A DNA stretch of 32,038 nucleotides from Streptosporangiaceae bacterium (lineage in GTDB: Bacteria; Actinomycetota; Actinomycetes; Streptosporangiales; Streptosporangiaceae), in contig JASHOL010000186.1 of assembly GCA_030041135.1 (NCBI GenBank), positions 1 to 32,038 of the forward strand, in the 5' to 3' direction. A model generated the notes under the pieces. That model had not been told where the DNA came from. It was given only the letters and a program-made list of their open reading frames with translations, and did no database searches. Each line of letters opens with the position of its first letter. Position 1 is the stretch's first letter. Both the position numbers and the translations under genes were made by a program. This document shows positions 7,768 through 14,988 of the stretch, piece after piece.

Positions 7768-8170
7768 AGCGACCCCCTGCGACACCGCGGTCAACTTGAG
7801 TCACGCTCACCGACGTGAGCAGCAGCGCGCGGGCGAGTTCGTCGATCACTCGCTGGCCGTCGATCGCGCCGCAGCTGAACAGGTCGACCGCGACCAGGTC
7901 CTCCTCCGGCCAGGTATGGATGCTCAGATGCGACTCGGCCAGGATCAGCACCAGCGTGATGGCGCCGTTGGGGAAGGTCACATCGCTGGTCTCCAGCACA
8001 TGCCCGCCGCCGGCCGCCACCGCGTCGACCGCGATGGCGGTGAGCCTCCCGACGTCGGCGACCGGCGACTGCGGCGTGGACCTGGCGTCCATCGCGTACA
8101 GGCGCTTGGCCGAGACCGCTTCCTGTCGCCGCAGGTCGGTGTAGCTGCTCGCCGCTTCCATGCCCGGCAT
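7760..8170 (-). CDS. speD: S-adenosylmethionine decarboxylase proenzyme (prokaryotic SpeH type)
   Basis: This enzyme makes decarboxylated AdoMet, the aminopropyl donor for polyamine synthesis. The 136-residue proenzyme should cleave itself at Glu79-Ser80 in LAESHLSIHTWPE, turning Ser80 into the pyruvoyl cofactor. His85 and Cys100 (in DLFSCG) are at exactly the spacing of Ser63/His68/Cys83 in the Thermotoga enzyme, so it should be active. The N-terminal 35 residues are unlike the usual short lead of the family. Either ATG 8170 or ATG 8161 may be the start. It is divergent from bpsA with only 24 bases between starts; BpsA uses its product, so the pairing is biochemically coherent. Confidence 0.92.
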   Translation of the reverse strand: MPGMEAASSYTDLRRQEAVSAKRLYAMDARSTPQSPVADVGRLTAIAVDAVAAGGGHVLETSDVTFPNGAITLVLILAESHLSIHTWPEEDLVAVDLFSCGAIDGQRVIDELARALLLTSVSVTQVDRGVAGGRSA

Positions 8171-8184
8171 GATGTGGGAGGATA

Positions 8185-8192
8185 CCGTACGG
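8185..8192. promoter_or_regulatory. CCGTACGG palindrome between speD and bpsA
   Basis: A perfect eight-base palindrome lies in the 24-base gap between the divergent speD and bpsA starts. The gap is too short for two ordinary promoters, so the promoters must overlap the opposite coding regions, or the transcripts start inside them. The palindrome could be a shared operator; its short length makes this weak evidence. Confidence 0.25.
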
Positions 8193-8194
8193 CA

Positions 8195-9361
8195 ATGGAC
8201 GTGGATTCAGCGGTGACCGACGTCGCCGCGGCCGTTGGGCTCGCCGAGGGCGAAGCGGGCATCCGGGACATCCTTGCGGCGGTGCTGGTGGCGGAGCCCG
8301 CCGCGGTGCGGGAGGTAGCCCGCCTGGCGGAACTGCCCGTCCCCATCGTCGCCGCCGCCTGCAATGAGTTGCGCAAGCGCGGCATCGTGGATACCCGGCG
8401 CCCGGTCCGGCTGACCTCGGACGGCAGGAAAGCAGTCGAGGCCGTCAGCGGCGGCGCCGCGCTGCGGGCAGCGTGCACGGCCTGCGGCGGCCGCGGCGTG
8501 GTCATCCCGCCCGCGCTCGATGGCCTGGCCGCGCGGCTGCAAGAGGCGGCCGACGGCGAGCCGGGCGCCAGGCCCGAGCTCGACCAGACGCACTGCACGG
8601 TGGCCACGAAGATCAGCCGGGTGCTGCGCTTGCACGAGGCCCGCGCGCTGGCCGGGCAGCGGATCCTCCTGCTGGGCGACGATGACCTGATCGCGGTGGC
8701 GATCGCCGGGTTCGCCGCCTGGCTGGGCAGGCCGGCCGTCATCCGGCGGCTCGCCGTCGTCGACACCGACGCCGACGTGCTCGACTGGATCGGCCGGCAG
8801 GCAGCGGCGACCGGGGTGGCGGTGGAGCTGGTGCGGCACGACCTGCGGCAGCCATTGCCCGCCGCGCTGACCGGCACCTTCGATGTCGTCATGACCGATC
8901 CGCCGTACACGGTCGCGGGCGCCGAGCTCTTCCTGTCCCGCGCGGTGTCCGCGCTGGCTCCCGAACCCGGCAGGCACGTGTTCTTCTCCTTCGGCGCCCG
9001 CCGGCCGGACGAGACGCTTGCGGTCCAGCAGGCGATCGCCGCGATGGGCCTGGCGGTCAGGTCGCTGACCGCCGGGTTCAACGAGTACCTGGGCGCCGGG
9101 ATACTCGGCGGCACCAGCAACCTGTACCACCTGCGGACCACCGCGGCCGTGGCTCCGCTGGTCGAGGGTGAGTACTCCGGACCCCTCTACACCGCCGACA
9201 CGCGGGTCGTCGCGGCCCGGCCCTACCGGTGCGGGTCCTGCCAGGCCGTCTACGAGGTAGGGCCGGGCGGCCGGTTCCCGCGGATCGCCGCGCTCCAGGA
9301 CGCGGGCTGCCCGGCCTGCGGCGGTGCGGTGTTCCGGCCGATGCCGCTGGTGCCCAGATGA
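8195..9361 (+). CDS. bpsA: BpsA-family branched-chain polyamine synthase (N4-bis(aminopropyl)spermidine synthase)
   Basis: BpsA enzymes add aminopropyl groups from decarboxylated AdoMet to the internal nitrogen of spermidine, giving branched polyamines known mainly from hyperthermophiles. The 388-residue protein has a winged-helix-like N-terminal domain (about 20-75), then a Rossmann-type aminopropyltransferase core with LLGDDDLIAVA (near 160) and the DPPYT motif (235-239). The aspartates of these motifs bind donor and acceptor in the family. A C-terminal zinc ribbon with CGSC (near 346) and CPAC (near 372) is added. ATG 8195 has GGGAGGA twelve bases upstream. The TGA overlaps the ATG of the GNAT gene. 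The family is clear; that the product is branched in this organism is inferred. Confidence 0.88.
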   Translation: MDVDSAVTDVAAAVGLAEGEAGIRDILAAVLVAEPAAVREVARLAELPVPIVAAACNELRKRGIVDTRRPVRLTSDGRKAVEAVSGGAALRAACTACGGRGVVIPPALDGLAARLQEAADGEPGARPELDQTHCTVATKISRVLRLHEARALAGQRILLLGDDDLIAVAIAGFAAWLGRPAVIRRLAVVDTDADVLDWIGRQAAATGVAVELVRHDLRQPLPAALTGTFDVVMTDPPYTVAGAELFLSRAVSALAPEPGRHVFFSFGARRPDETLAVQQAIAAMGLAVRSLTAGFNEYLGAGILGGTSNLYHLRTTAAVAPLVEGEYSGPLYTADTRVVAARPYRCGSCQAVYEVGPGGRFPRIAALQDAGCPACGGAVFRPMPLVPR

Positions 9362-9858
9362 CCGCGCCGGGCCGGGACGGTGCCAACCAGGACGGGGCCG
9401 GTGCCTACCTCGTGCGGGAGGCCGCGGAGGCCGATCTGGACGCGATCGTCGGGTACGAGATCGAGATCGCGACGGTGTCTTTCGGCGCCGAGGCCATCAC
9501 CGACCCGGCCCTCCACCGCAAGCGGGTCGCCGGCTCGCTCGGCAAGCCCGGCGAGATCACGCTCGTGGCCGCCTCGAGACAGAATCCGCAGCTGCCGCTC
9601 GGCTGGGCCTGGCTGTCCGGCCGCACCAACTCGCTCACCGGGGAGCGGTACGGCAACTTCCGCTCGCTCGCGGTATCGGAGGGACCCGACCGCAGCGTGA
9701 TCGGCGAGCTGCTGCTGGCCGCGGTGCTGGACGCCGCGGACGAACGCGGGCTGACCCAGGTGACCGGCAAGGTGCACGCCGGCAACCTGGGGATGCGGGC
9801 GCTGTACCGGAAGTTCGGCTTCACCGCCACCCACCTCACGATGGAACGCAGATCATGA
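9358..9858 (+). CDS. GNAT-family N-acetyltransferase in the polyamine operon
   Basis: This 166-residue protein has the GNAT layout: an N-terminal strand and helix (YLVREAAEADLDAIV), a central beta sheet (about 60-100), and the C-terminal motif GNLGMRALYRKFGFTATH. Motif A is weak: where the usual Q/RxxGxG/A acetyl-CoA loop should be, the sequence reads EGPDRSVIGELLL, so cofactor binding may be unusual. It overlaps bpsA and the FkbH-like gene by four bases on each side, showing tight coupling. It may acylate the polyamine made by BpsA, with acetyl-CoA or an acyl group from the ACP encoded two genes later as donor. That is inference. Confidence 0.82.
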   Translation: MTAPGRDGANQDGAGAYLVREAAEADLDAIVGYEIEIATVSFGAEAITDPALHRKRVAGSLGKPGEITLVAASRQNPQLPLGWAWLSGRTNSLTGERYGNFRSLAVSEGPDRSVIGELLLAAVLDAADERGLTQVTGKVHAGNLGMRALYRKFGFTATHLTMERRS

Positions 9859-10895
9859 TCAAGTGCGTGGTCTGGGACATCGACAACACGCTGCTGGACG
9901 GTGTGTTCCTCGAGTCCCCCGACCAGCCCCCGGCCCCGGACGCCGGGCTGCTGACGGTCGCGCGGGAGCTATCAGGCCGCGGCATCCTGCAGGCGCTGGC
10001 CAGCCGGAACCCGCCGGAGGCCGCCAGGTACGTGCAGCAGGCGACTGGCCTGCAGTTCGCGGCGACCGAGCTGGGCTGGGACAGCAAGGCGGACGCCGTC
10101 GGCCGTATCGCCGCGAGCCTCGACATCGCGACCGACGCGATCGCGTTCGTCGACGACGACATGCTCGAGCGGGCCGAGGTCGCCGCTGCCCTGCCCGAGG
10201 CGCTCGTGCTCACCCCGGAGGACGCGACCCAGGCCGCTGACTGGCCCGAGTTCAGCCCGCCCGTGCTGACCGCCGAGGGGCGCCGCCGCGGCGAGATGTA
10301 CCAGGCCAGGATGCGGCGGCAGGCCGAGGCGGCATCGTTTGGCGGCAGCCGGGAGGAGTTCCTCCGCCACGTCGGCACCGTGATCTCGATCGCGCCCGCG
10401 TGTGATCAAGACGTTCCCAGGCTGCATGAACTGTCGGTGCGCACGCACCAGCTCAACTCCGGTGCTGGCGCAGTGAGCGAGGCCGACCTGCACGCGCTGC
10501 TCGGCTCAGGCGCGCACGAGGTCGTGACCGTGGCGCTGGCCGACAACTTCGGCGACGACGGGCTCGTGGGCGGCGCGATTATCGAGCGGAACGAGGGGGG
10601 GACGTGGCGGGCGCCGCTCGTCATGATGTCGTGCCGGGCGCTGGGCCGGGGAGTACTCGATGCGCTGCTCGCCTGGATGTGCCGGTCCGCCGCGGCCGGC
10701 GGCGCGTCCTCGCTCGCGGTGCCCTGCCTGGTCACCGGCCGGAACGTGCCGATGCGGCTGGCGCTGGCGGCGGCGGGGCTGCGCACGGACCCTGGCGCGG
10801 TCGGGCCGGACGGGCGTGCCGTCTTCAGCCGGTCACTCGACGGGCCGCTGCCTGACGCTCCGGCCTTCTTGTCGGTCCCCGGCGGGTCCCCATGA
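9855..10895 (+). CDS. FkbH-like HAD-IIIC protein with C-terminal GNAT-like domain
   Basis: FkbH proteins take a phosphorylated three-carbon unit (from 1,3-bisphosphoglycerate), dephosphorylate it and load it on an acyl carrier protein as glyceryl-ACP. This 346-residue protein has the HAD nucleophile motif VWDIDNTLLDG (Asp8, Asp10), an ASRN segment near 55, and the acidic motif FVDDD near 98. The second half is a GNAT-like domain with RTHQLN (about 196-201), matching the RTNQFN signature of FkbH. It overlaps the GNAT gene before it and the ACP gene after it by four bases each. A partner ACP encoded next door supports carrier loading. Whether the unit is glyceryl is not shown by sequence. Confidence 0.87.
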   Translation: MIKCVVWDIDNTLLDGVFLESPDQPPAPDAGLLTVARELSGRGILQALASRNPPEAARYVQQATGLQFAATELGWDSKADAVGRIAASLDIATDAIAFVDDDMLERAEVAAALPEALVLTPEDATQAADWPEFSPPVLTAEGRRRGEMYQARMRRQAEAASFGGSREEFLRHVGTVISIAPACDQDVPRLHELSVRTHQLNSGAGAVSEADLHALLGSGAHEVVTVALADNFGDDGLVGGAIIERNEGGTWRAPLVMMSCRALGRGVLDALLAWMCRSAAAGGASSLAVPCLVTGRNVPMRLALAAAGLRTDPGAVGPDGRAVFSRSLDGPLPDAPAFLSVPGGSP

Positions 10896-11161
10896 CCACG
10901 CCGGCCGGGTCCGTCACCGACCGCCTGCGGATGATCCTGGTCGAGGTGACCGGCCGACCCGAGTTCGCCCGGCTGCCGGAGGAGACGGCCTTGCTGCGAG
11001 CCGGGGCCGGCCTGGACTCACTGGCGGGCACACTGCTGCTGCGCCGGATCCAGCGCGAGTTCGGCGTTGACGTCGCGGCCGAGGACATGAACCTGGACGC
11101 GCTAGAGACGCTGGGCACGCTCGCTGCCTTCGTCGCGGAGCGGGCCGGGGCCGGCGCCTGA
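10892..11161 (+). CDS. Acyl carrier protein
   Basis: This is a free-standing 89-residue ACP. The phosphopantetheine site is Ser43 in GLDSLAGT, at the start of helix II, as in all ACPs. Acidic residues follow in helices II and III. The ATG overlaps the TGA of the FkbH-like gene by four bases. No ketosynthase, adenylation or thioesterase gene lies nearby, so this is not a chain-building ACP; a role as a carrier of a single acyl unit loaded by the FkbH-like protein fits best. The 3' end abuts the remnant antiporter gene on the other strand. Confidence 0.9.
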   Translation: MTTPAGSVTDRLRMILVEVTGRPEFARLPEETALLRAGAGLDSLAGTLLLRRIQREFGVDVAAEDMNLDALETLGTLAAFVAERAGAGA

Positions 11162-11824
11162 CCCGGCCGCGGCCCGCCCGGCCTGTGCAGCACCGAGGCA
11201 GCGGCCGGGAAGATCAGCACGGAGATCGCGCCCGCTCCGACGATCGCGGCCGCGTTGGCCGGGAGCATGACCCCGTCATGCTCGCCGATCTCGGCCAGCG
11301 CGATCAGCAGCGGCAGCGTGGTGGCGGTGACGAAGGTCATCTCGACCCGCTGAACCAGGGGCAGCACGCGCACGTACGCAAGCAGCGTCGACTTCCCGCT
11401 GAGCATGTCGTTGTCGCGCAGGACCGGTAGCAGGGTGCCCAGCGCGGTCGTGGTCAGGGCCAGGCCGATCGGCACGAAGTCCCGCACGTAGTCCAGCCGG
11501 GCGAGCACGGCAACCGCACCGACCGCCAGCAGCGCGCCGACGCCCCAGCCGATCATCGCCAGCCGGCCCGACCGCTCGCCGAAGAACCTGGGGTCCAGCT
11601 CGCAACCGGCCAGCAGGAACAGGAACCCCAGGCCCGATGTTGGCCAGCAGCTGAATGCTGGTCGTGTCGGCCAGGCCCAGGCCGTGCGGGCCGATCAGCA
11701 CGCCGGCGAAGATCAGGATCACGACCTGCGGGATTTTCGGGCCGGGGATGGCGGCGAGGATCACGGGGGCGACGGCGGCGACCAGCGTGACCGCGAGCAG
11801 CGACGTGAGCGCGTGGACGGTCAC
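11162..11824 (-). pseudogene. CPA2/Kef-type cation:H+ antiporter, frameshift plus internal deletion
   Basis: The start is normal: GTG 11824 with GAGGAG upstream, then helix 1 and IPQVVILIFAGVLIGPHGLG, a Kef/CPA2 signature. Near 11638 one extra base shifts the frame; the family-like sequence LGFLFLLAGCELDPRFF continues in the next frame. That frame reads LPVLRDNDMLSG, then jumps at about 11390-11395 directly to STLLAYVRVLPLVQ, which normally lies near the end of the transport domain. By comparison with ~400-residue relatives, roughly 150-200 residues are missing there without a frame change. The tail has no stop near the expected end and runs antisense through the ACP gene to 10825. The gene cannot make a working antiporter as it stands; an assembly fault is possible. 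Confidence 0.78.
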
Positions 11825-11938
11825 CGGCCGGCCGCGCTCCTCAGCCCAGGCCCATTGCCAGCGTCCCGCCCCCGGTGCTCCAACCCTTCGACCAGTCAGG
11901 ATGCCCGCTGCGCGGCTGCCTATTCTGACCAGCAAAAG

Positions 11939-11971
11939 GGCCGGGGCCCGGCGCGTCGCCGGGCCCCGGCC
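11939..11971 (-). terminator. Strong intrinsic terminator after the secreted protein gene
   Basis: A perfect 14-base inverted repeat (11939-11952 with 11958-11971) with a five-base GACGC loop (minus strand) lies 22 bases after the stop of the leftward gene. On the minus strand the stem is followed by CCCTTTTGC, a short T-run. This is a classical Rho-independent terminator for the secreted protein gene and also shields the decayed antiporter. Confidence 0.85.
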
Positions 11972-11992
11972 TTCGGGGACTGCAGGGATAGG

Positions 11993-13069
11993 TCAGCCGT
12001 TGTAGTTGCGCAGGTAGATCACGCCGCTGGAGGTCGGCGACACGTTGGCCAGCAACGTGGTGAGCAGCGCCGGGCTCAGCGTGGTCCGGTTCTGCGCACC
12101 GCTGACGTACTTGACAGCGCTCCAGGTCGTGCCGGTCAGGATCTGGTACCTGATGGCGTCCCCTGACGGGCCCTTGTAGGCAAGCAGCAGCGGGCCGTTG
12201 TTGTGTGAGCTGATATCCGCGGCCGCGGGACCGGACGTCGAGAACCCGCCAGGCACTTCGCCCAGCAGCGTCCACTTGACCGTCTTGCTGCCCTGGAGGC
12301 CGGACTTGGCCAGGTCGGGCGTGCTGGCATAGCTCAGCCTCTGGCCCTTGCCATCGGCCTTCCAGAACACGTAGACGGTGCCGTTGCCGCCCGCCCCGAT
12401 AACCTCCGCCAGCGCTGGCGTGTCGCTGGTCAGCGTCGAGTCGGTGGCCGTGCCGCCGCTGATCCACTGCGAGGCGTCGAAGGAGAAATACCGGCCGGAC
12501 TGGGAGCCGAGCTCATACCTGACGTGGTGGCCAGGCCCGCGCCAGGCGATGATGACACGCGCGTTCGGCGAGTTCAGCGGGAAAATCACGGCGGGTCCGG
12601 TCGAGCTGGAAGCCAGCTTGTCGCCCTTGATGGCAATGCTCCTGGTCTTCGACCAGCTCAGCTTCGCTCCGCCGGTGATCTCGCCGGTGGCGTACCAGAT
12701 CGTGTCGCTGTGCAGGGCCTTCCAGGCCACCAGTTCCGAGGGGATGCCCAGGTAGTTGGTGTAGAAGGCGGCGGCCGGGCCATCGGTCGTGCCGGCGCCG
12801 GGGATGGCCTCGACACGCGACCACTTGCCTGCGTACTTGAACCGGTAGTAGACGGCGTTGCTGTTCTGGCCCTTCCACGTGACGAAGGTGCCCCGGACGT
12901 TGTGGTAGTAGTACGCGGCCAGCCCGGGCGTGGCGTTGGTGAAGCTGCCAGGGATGGTCGACGGCTTGGACCAGACCGGTGGCGGTGCGGCCATGGCCGC
13001 GCTGGTCGCGGCGAGGGCGCAGACCGCGCCGGCTGCGGCCGCCGTGGCCAGCTTTGACTTCAAGAGCAT
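11993..13069 (-). CDS. Secreted repeat protein, probable beta-propeller
   Basis: The 358-residue product starts with a clear Sec signal peptide (LLKSKLATAAAAGAVCALA, cleavage likely after AMA near residue 27). The mature part consists of repeated blades of about 50-60 residues sharing a [VA]TWKGQ or AWKAL or AYKGP core, an aromatic pair such as VYYRF, and a closing W-S/T. This resembles surface-exposed lectin-like or sialidase-like propellers of soil actinobacteria. I see no catalytic signature. ATG 13069 is preferred over an upstream GTG (13150) because it begins the signal peptide and AAAGGAG lies upstream. It has its own terminator and is divergent from the ABC permease gene. Ligand unknown. 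Confidence 0.8.
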   Translation of the reverse strand: MLLKSKLATAAAAGAVCALAATSAAMAAPPPVWSKPSTIPGSFTNATPGLAAYYYHNVRGTFVTWKGQNSNAVYYRFKYAGKWSRVEAIPGAGTTDGPAAAFYTNYLGIPSELVAWKALHSDTIWYATGEITGGAKLSWSKTRSIAIKGDKLASSSTGPAVIFPLNSPNARVIIAWRGPGHHVRYELGSQSGRYFSFDASQWISGGTATDSTLTSDTPALAEVIGAGGNGTVYVFWKADGKGQRLSYASTPDLAKSGLQGSKTVKWTLLGEVPGGFSTSGPAAADISSHNNGPLLLAYKGPSGDAIRYQILTGTTWSAVKYVSGAQNRTTLSPALLTTLLANVSPTSSGVIYLRNYNG

Positions 13070-13158
13070 CTTTAGATCCCGCTCCTTTAGTGGGCGAGCC
13101 TGCCGCTGCTGCGGAAGGCAGTTCGAAACGTTAGGGATGCTCCCTGACACCTCCGCCG

Positions 13159-13175
13159 CAAATCCCTAGGACTTG
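13159..13175. promoter_or_regulatory. Inverted repeat in the divergent gap upstream of the ABC permease
   Basis: CAAATCC-CTA-GGACTTG is a 7-3-7 dyad with one mismatch, placed between the secreted protein gene and the ABC permease gene. A shorter dyad, AGGGA-TGC-TCCCT, lies just left of it (about 13133-13145). Either could be a regulator site for one or both genes. No -10/-35 pair stands out. Confidence 0.3.
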
Positions 13176-13257
13176 CCTGGGTTTTCCCTGTGTGTCTTCT
13201 CAGCGTCCTGAGGGGGCGCGGCGGTGGGTGCGCGCCCATACCTGCATCATTAGGCAG

Positions 13258-14988
13258 GTGGCGGTCACTCCGACGTTTCCCAGCCGTGAGACGCTGGACA
13301 GGCTCAGGTTCAAGCCGCTCGACGTATTCGTCGGGGTGGCCGTCCTGCTGCTGATCTACGCCGTCGTGCGGCTCGGCGAAGGGGCGAGGGCGCCGGTCCA
13401 CCACGCGACGTCGATTAACCTCTCGCCGTCGAACCTGCCCTACTACGCCGCCCGCAGCCTGCTGCGGATGTTCATCGCGCTGATCCTCTCCTACTCATTC
13501 AGCCTGGGTTACGCCTACGTCGCGGCCCGCAGCCGGCGCTGGCGCCGCGTCCTGATCCCGGCCCTCGACATCCTCCAGTCGGTCCCCGTCCTGGGCTTCC
13601 TGGCGGTCACCGTGACGTTCTTCGTCGCGCTCTTCCCCGGCTCTGAGCTGGGCCTGGAGTGCGCGGCGATCTTCGCGGTGTTCACGTCGCAGGCCTGGAA
13701 TATCACGTTCTCCTTCTACCACTCGCTGATCAGCCAGCCCGCCGAGTTCGACGAGGCCAGCAAGCTGATGGGCCTGTCCAGGTGGAAGCGGTTCTGGACC
13801 ATCGACGTGCCCGGCGGCGCGATCGGCCTGGTGTGGAACGGGATGATGAGCTTCGGGGGAAGCTGGTTTTTCCTGACCGCATCCGAGCTGATCACCGTGA
13901 AGGGCACCACGTACACGCTGCCGGGGGTCGGCTCCTACGTTGGCGCGGCGGAGAACGAGGGCAACCTGGCCGACGTGCTGTGGGGCATCGCCACGATGAT
14001 CATCATCATCCTGGTGGTCAACTTCTTCTTCTGGCGGCCGCTGGTGGCGTTCGTGGAGAAGTTCAGGGTCGAGCAGTCCGAGTCGGAGCTGAAGGCCAAG
14101 TCGCTGGTGCTGGACACGCTGCGCCGGTCCAACTGGCCCCACGCGATCGGGCGCGGCCGGCGGGCGCTGGCTCTCCCGGTCAACCAGGTAATGGGGCGCG
14201 TCACCGGCATTGACGACCGCAGCCTGACCGTGCAGGAGTCCAGGCGGCGGGCGGCCGACACCGCGTTCACCGTGCTGGTGGTCCTCGCCCTCGGGTTCGG
14301 CCTCTACAGCATGGTGTCCTTCATCGCGACCGGCAAGGACGGCCTCGGCGTATTCGGCACCACGTTCGGCTACGGCTTCCTCACGTTCCTCCGGGTGGTG
14401 GTGGTGGTCGCGGTGGCCTCGCTGATCTGGGTCCCGGTCGGAGTGTGGATCGGCTTCAACCCGCGGGTCGCCCAGTTCATGCAGCCGATCGTGCAGGTGC
14501 TGGCAAGTTTCCCCGCAAACTTCATTTTCCCGTTCGCCATCGTCATCTTCCTTGACATCGGACTGCCACTCAACTTCGGCGCGATCGTGCTGATGGCGCT
14601 GGGCACGCAGTGGTACGTGCTGTTCAATGTCATCGCCGGCGCTAGCGCGGTGCCGTCCGACCTGAAGGAAGCGATGGACAACCTGGGTGTGCGGGGCTGG
14701 GACCGATGGCGGCGGTTCGTGCTGCCCAGCATCTTTCCCGCCTACGTGACCGGGGCGATCACGGCGGCAGGCGGAGCCTGGAATGCCACGATCGTCGCGG
14801 AGATCGTCTCCTACAACCACAGGCAGCTCGTGGCCAAGGGCCTCGGCTCGTTCATCGCGCTGAATACCATCCACCTGCCCGAGCTGTTCGCCGGCCTGCT
14901 GGTGATGTCCCTGTACGTGACCGGCCTGAACGTGCTGGTATGGCGCCGGCTCTACGGCCTGGCCGAGACGAGGTTCGCGCTCGCATGA
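13258..14988 (+). CDS. Double-length ABC transporter permease (NitT/TauT type, two fused halves)
   Basis: The protein of about 576 residues holds two complete permease domains in one chain. Domain 1 (about residues 10-270) carries the EAA-type coupling loop EFDEASKLMGLSRWKRFWTI; domain 2 (about 330-576) carries DLKEAMDNLGVRGWDRWRRF, followed by GAWNATIVAEIVS. Both loops resemble SsuC/NrtB permeases of the nitrate/sulfonate/bicarbonate group. A cytoplasmic linker of about 90 residues joins the halves. One chain therefore supplies the whole membrane channel. GTG 13258 begins a typical N-terminus; GTG 13192 would add 22 residues. The stop overlaps the ATG of the ATPase gene by four bases. No substrate-binding protein gene lies in the window, so the substrate and even the direction of transport are open. 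Confidence 0.88.
   Translation: MAVTPTFPSRETLDRLRFKPLDVFVGVAVLLLIYAVVRLGEGARAPVHHATSINLSPSNLPYYAARSLLRMFIALILSYSFSLGYAYVAARSRRWRRVLIPALDILQSVPVLGFLAVTVTFFVALFPGSELGLECAAIFAVFTSQAWNITFSFYHSLISQPAEFDEASKLMGLSRWKRFWTIDVPGGAIGLVWNGMMSFGGSWFFLTASELITVKGTTYTLPGVGSYVGAAENEGNLADVLWGIATMIIIILVVNFFFWRPLVAFVEKFRVEQSESELKAKSLVLDTLRRSNWPHAIGRGRRALALPVNQVMGRVTGIDDRSLTVQESRRRAADTAFTVLVVLALGFGLYSMVSFIATGKDGLGVFGTTFGYGFLTFLRVVVVVAVASLIWVPVGVWIGFNPRVAQFMQPIVQVLASFPANFIFPFAIVIFLDIGLPLNFGAIVLMALGTQWYVLFNVIAGASAVPSDLKEAMDNLGVRGWDRWRRFVLPSIFPAYVTGAITAAGGAWNATIVAEIVSYNHRQLVAKGLGSFIALNTIHLPELFAGLLVMSLYVTGLNVLVWRRLYGLAETRFALA

Noticed and set aside
10892-11161. A polyketide or fatty-acid gene cluster around the ACP
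   Set aside because: No ketosynthase, acyltransferase, adenylation or thioesterase domain occurs in the window.
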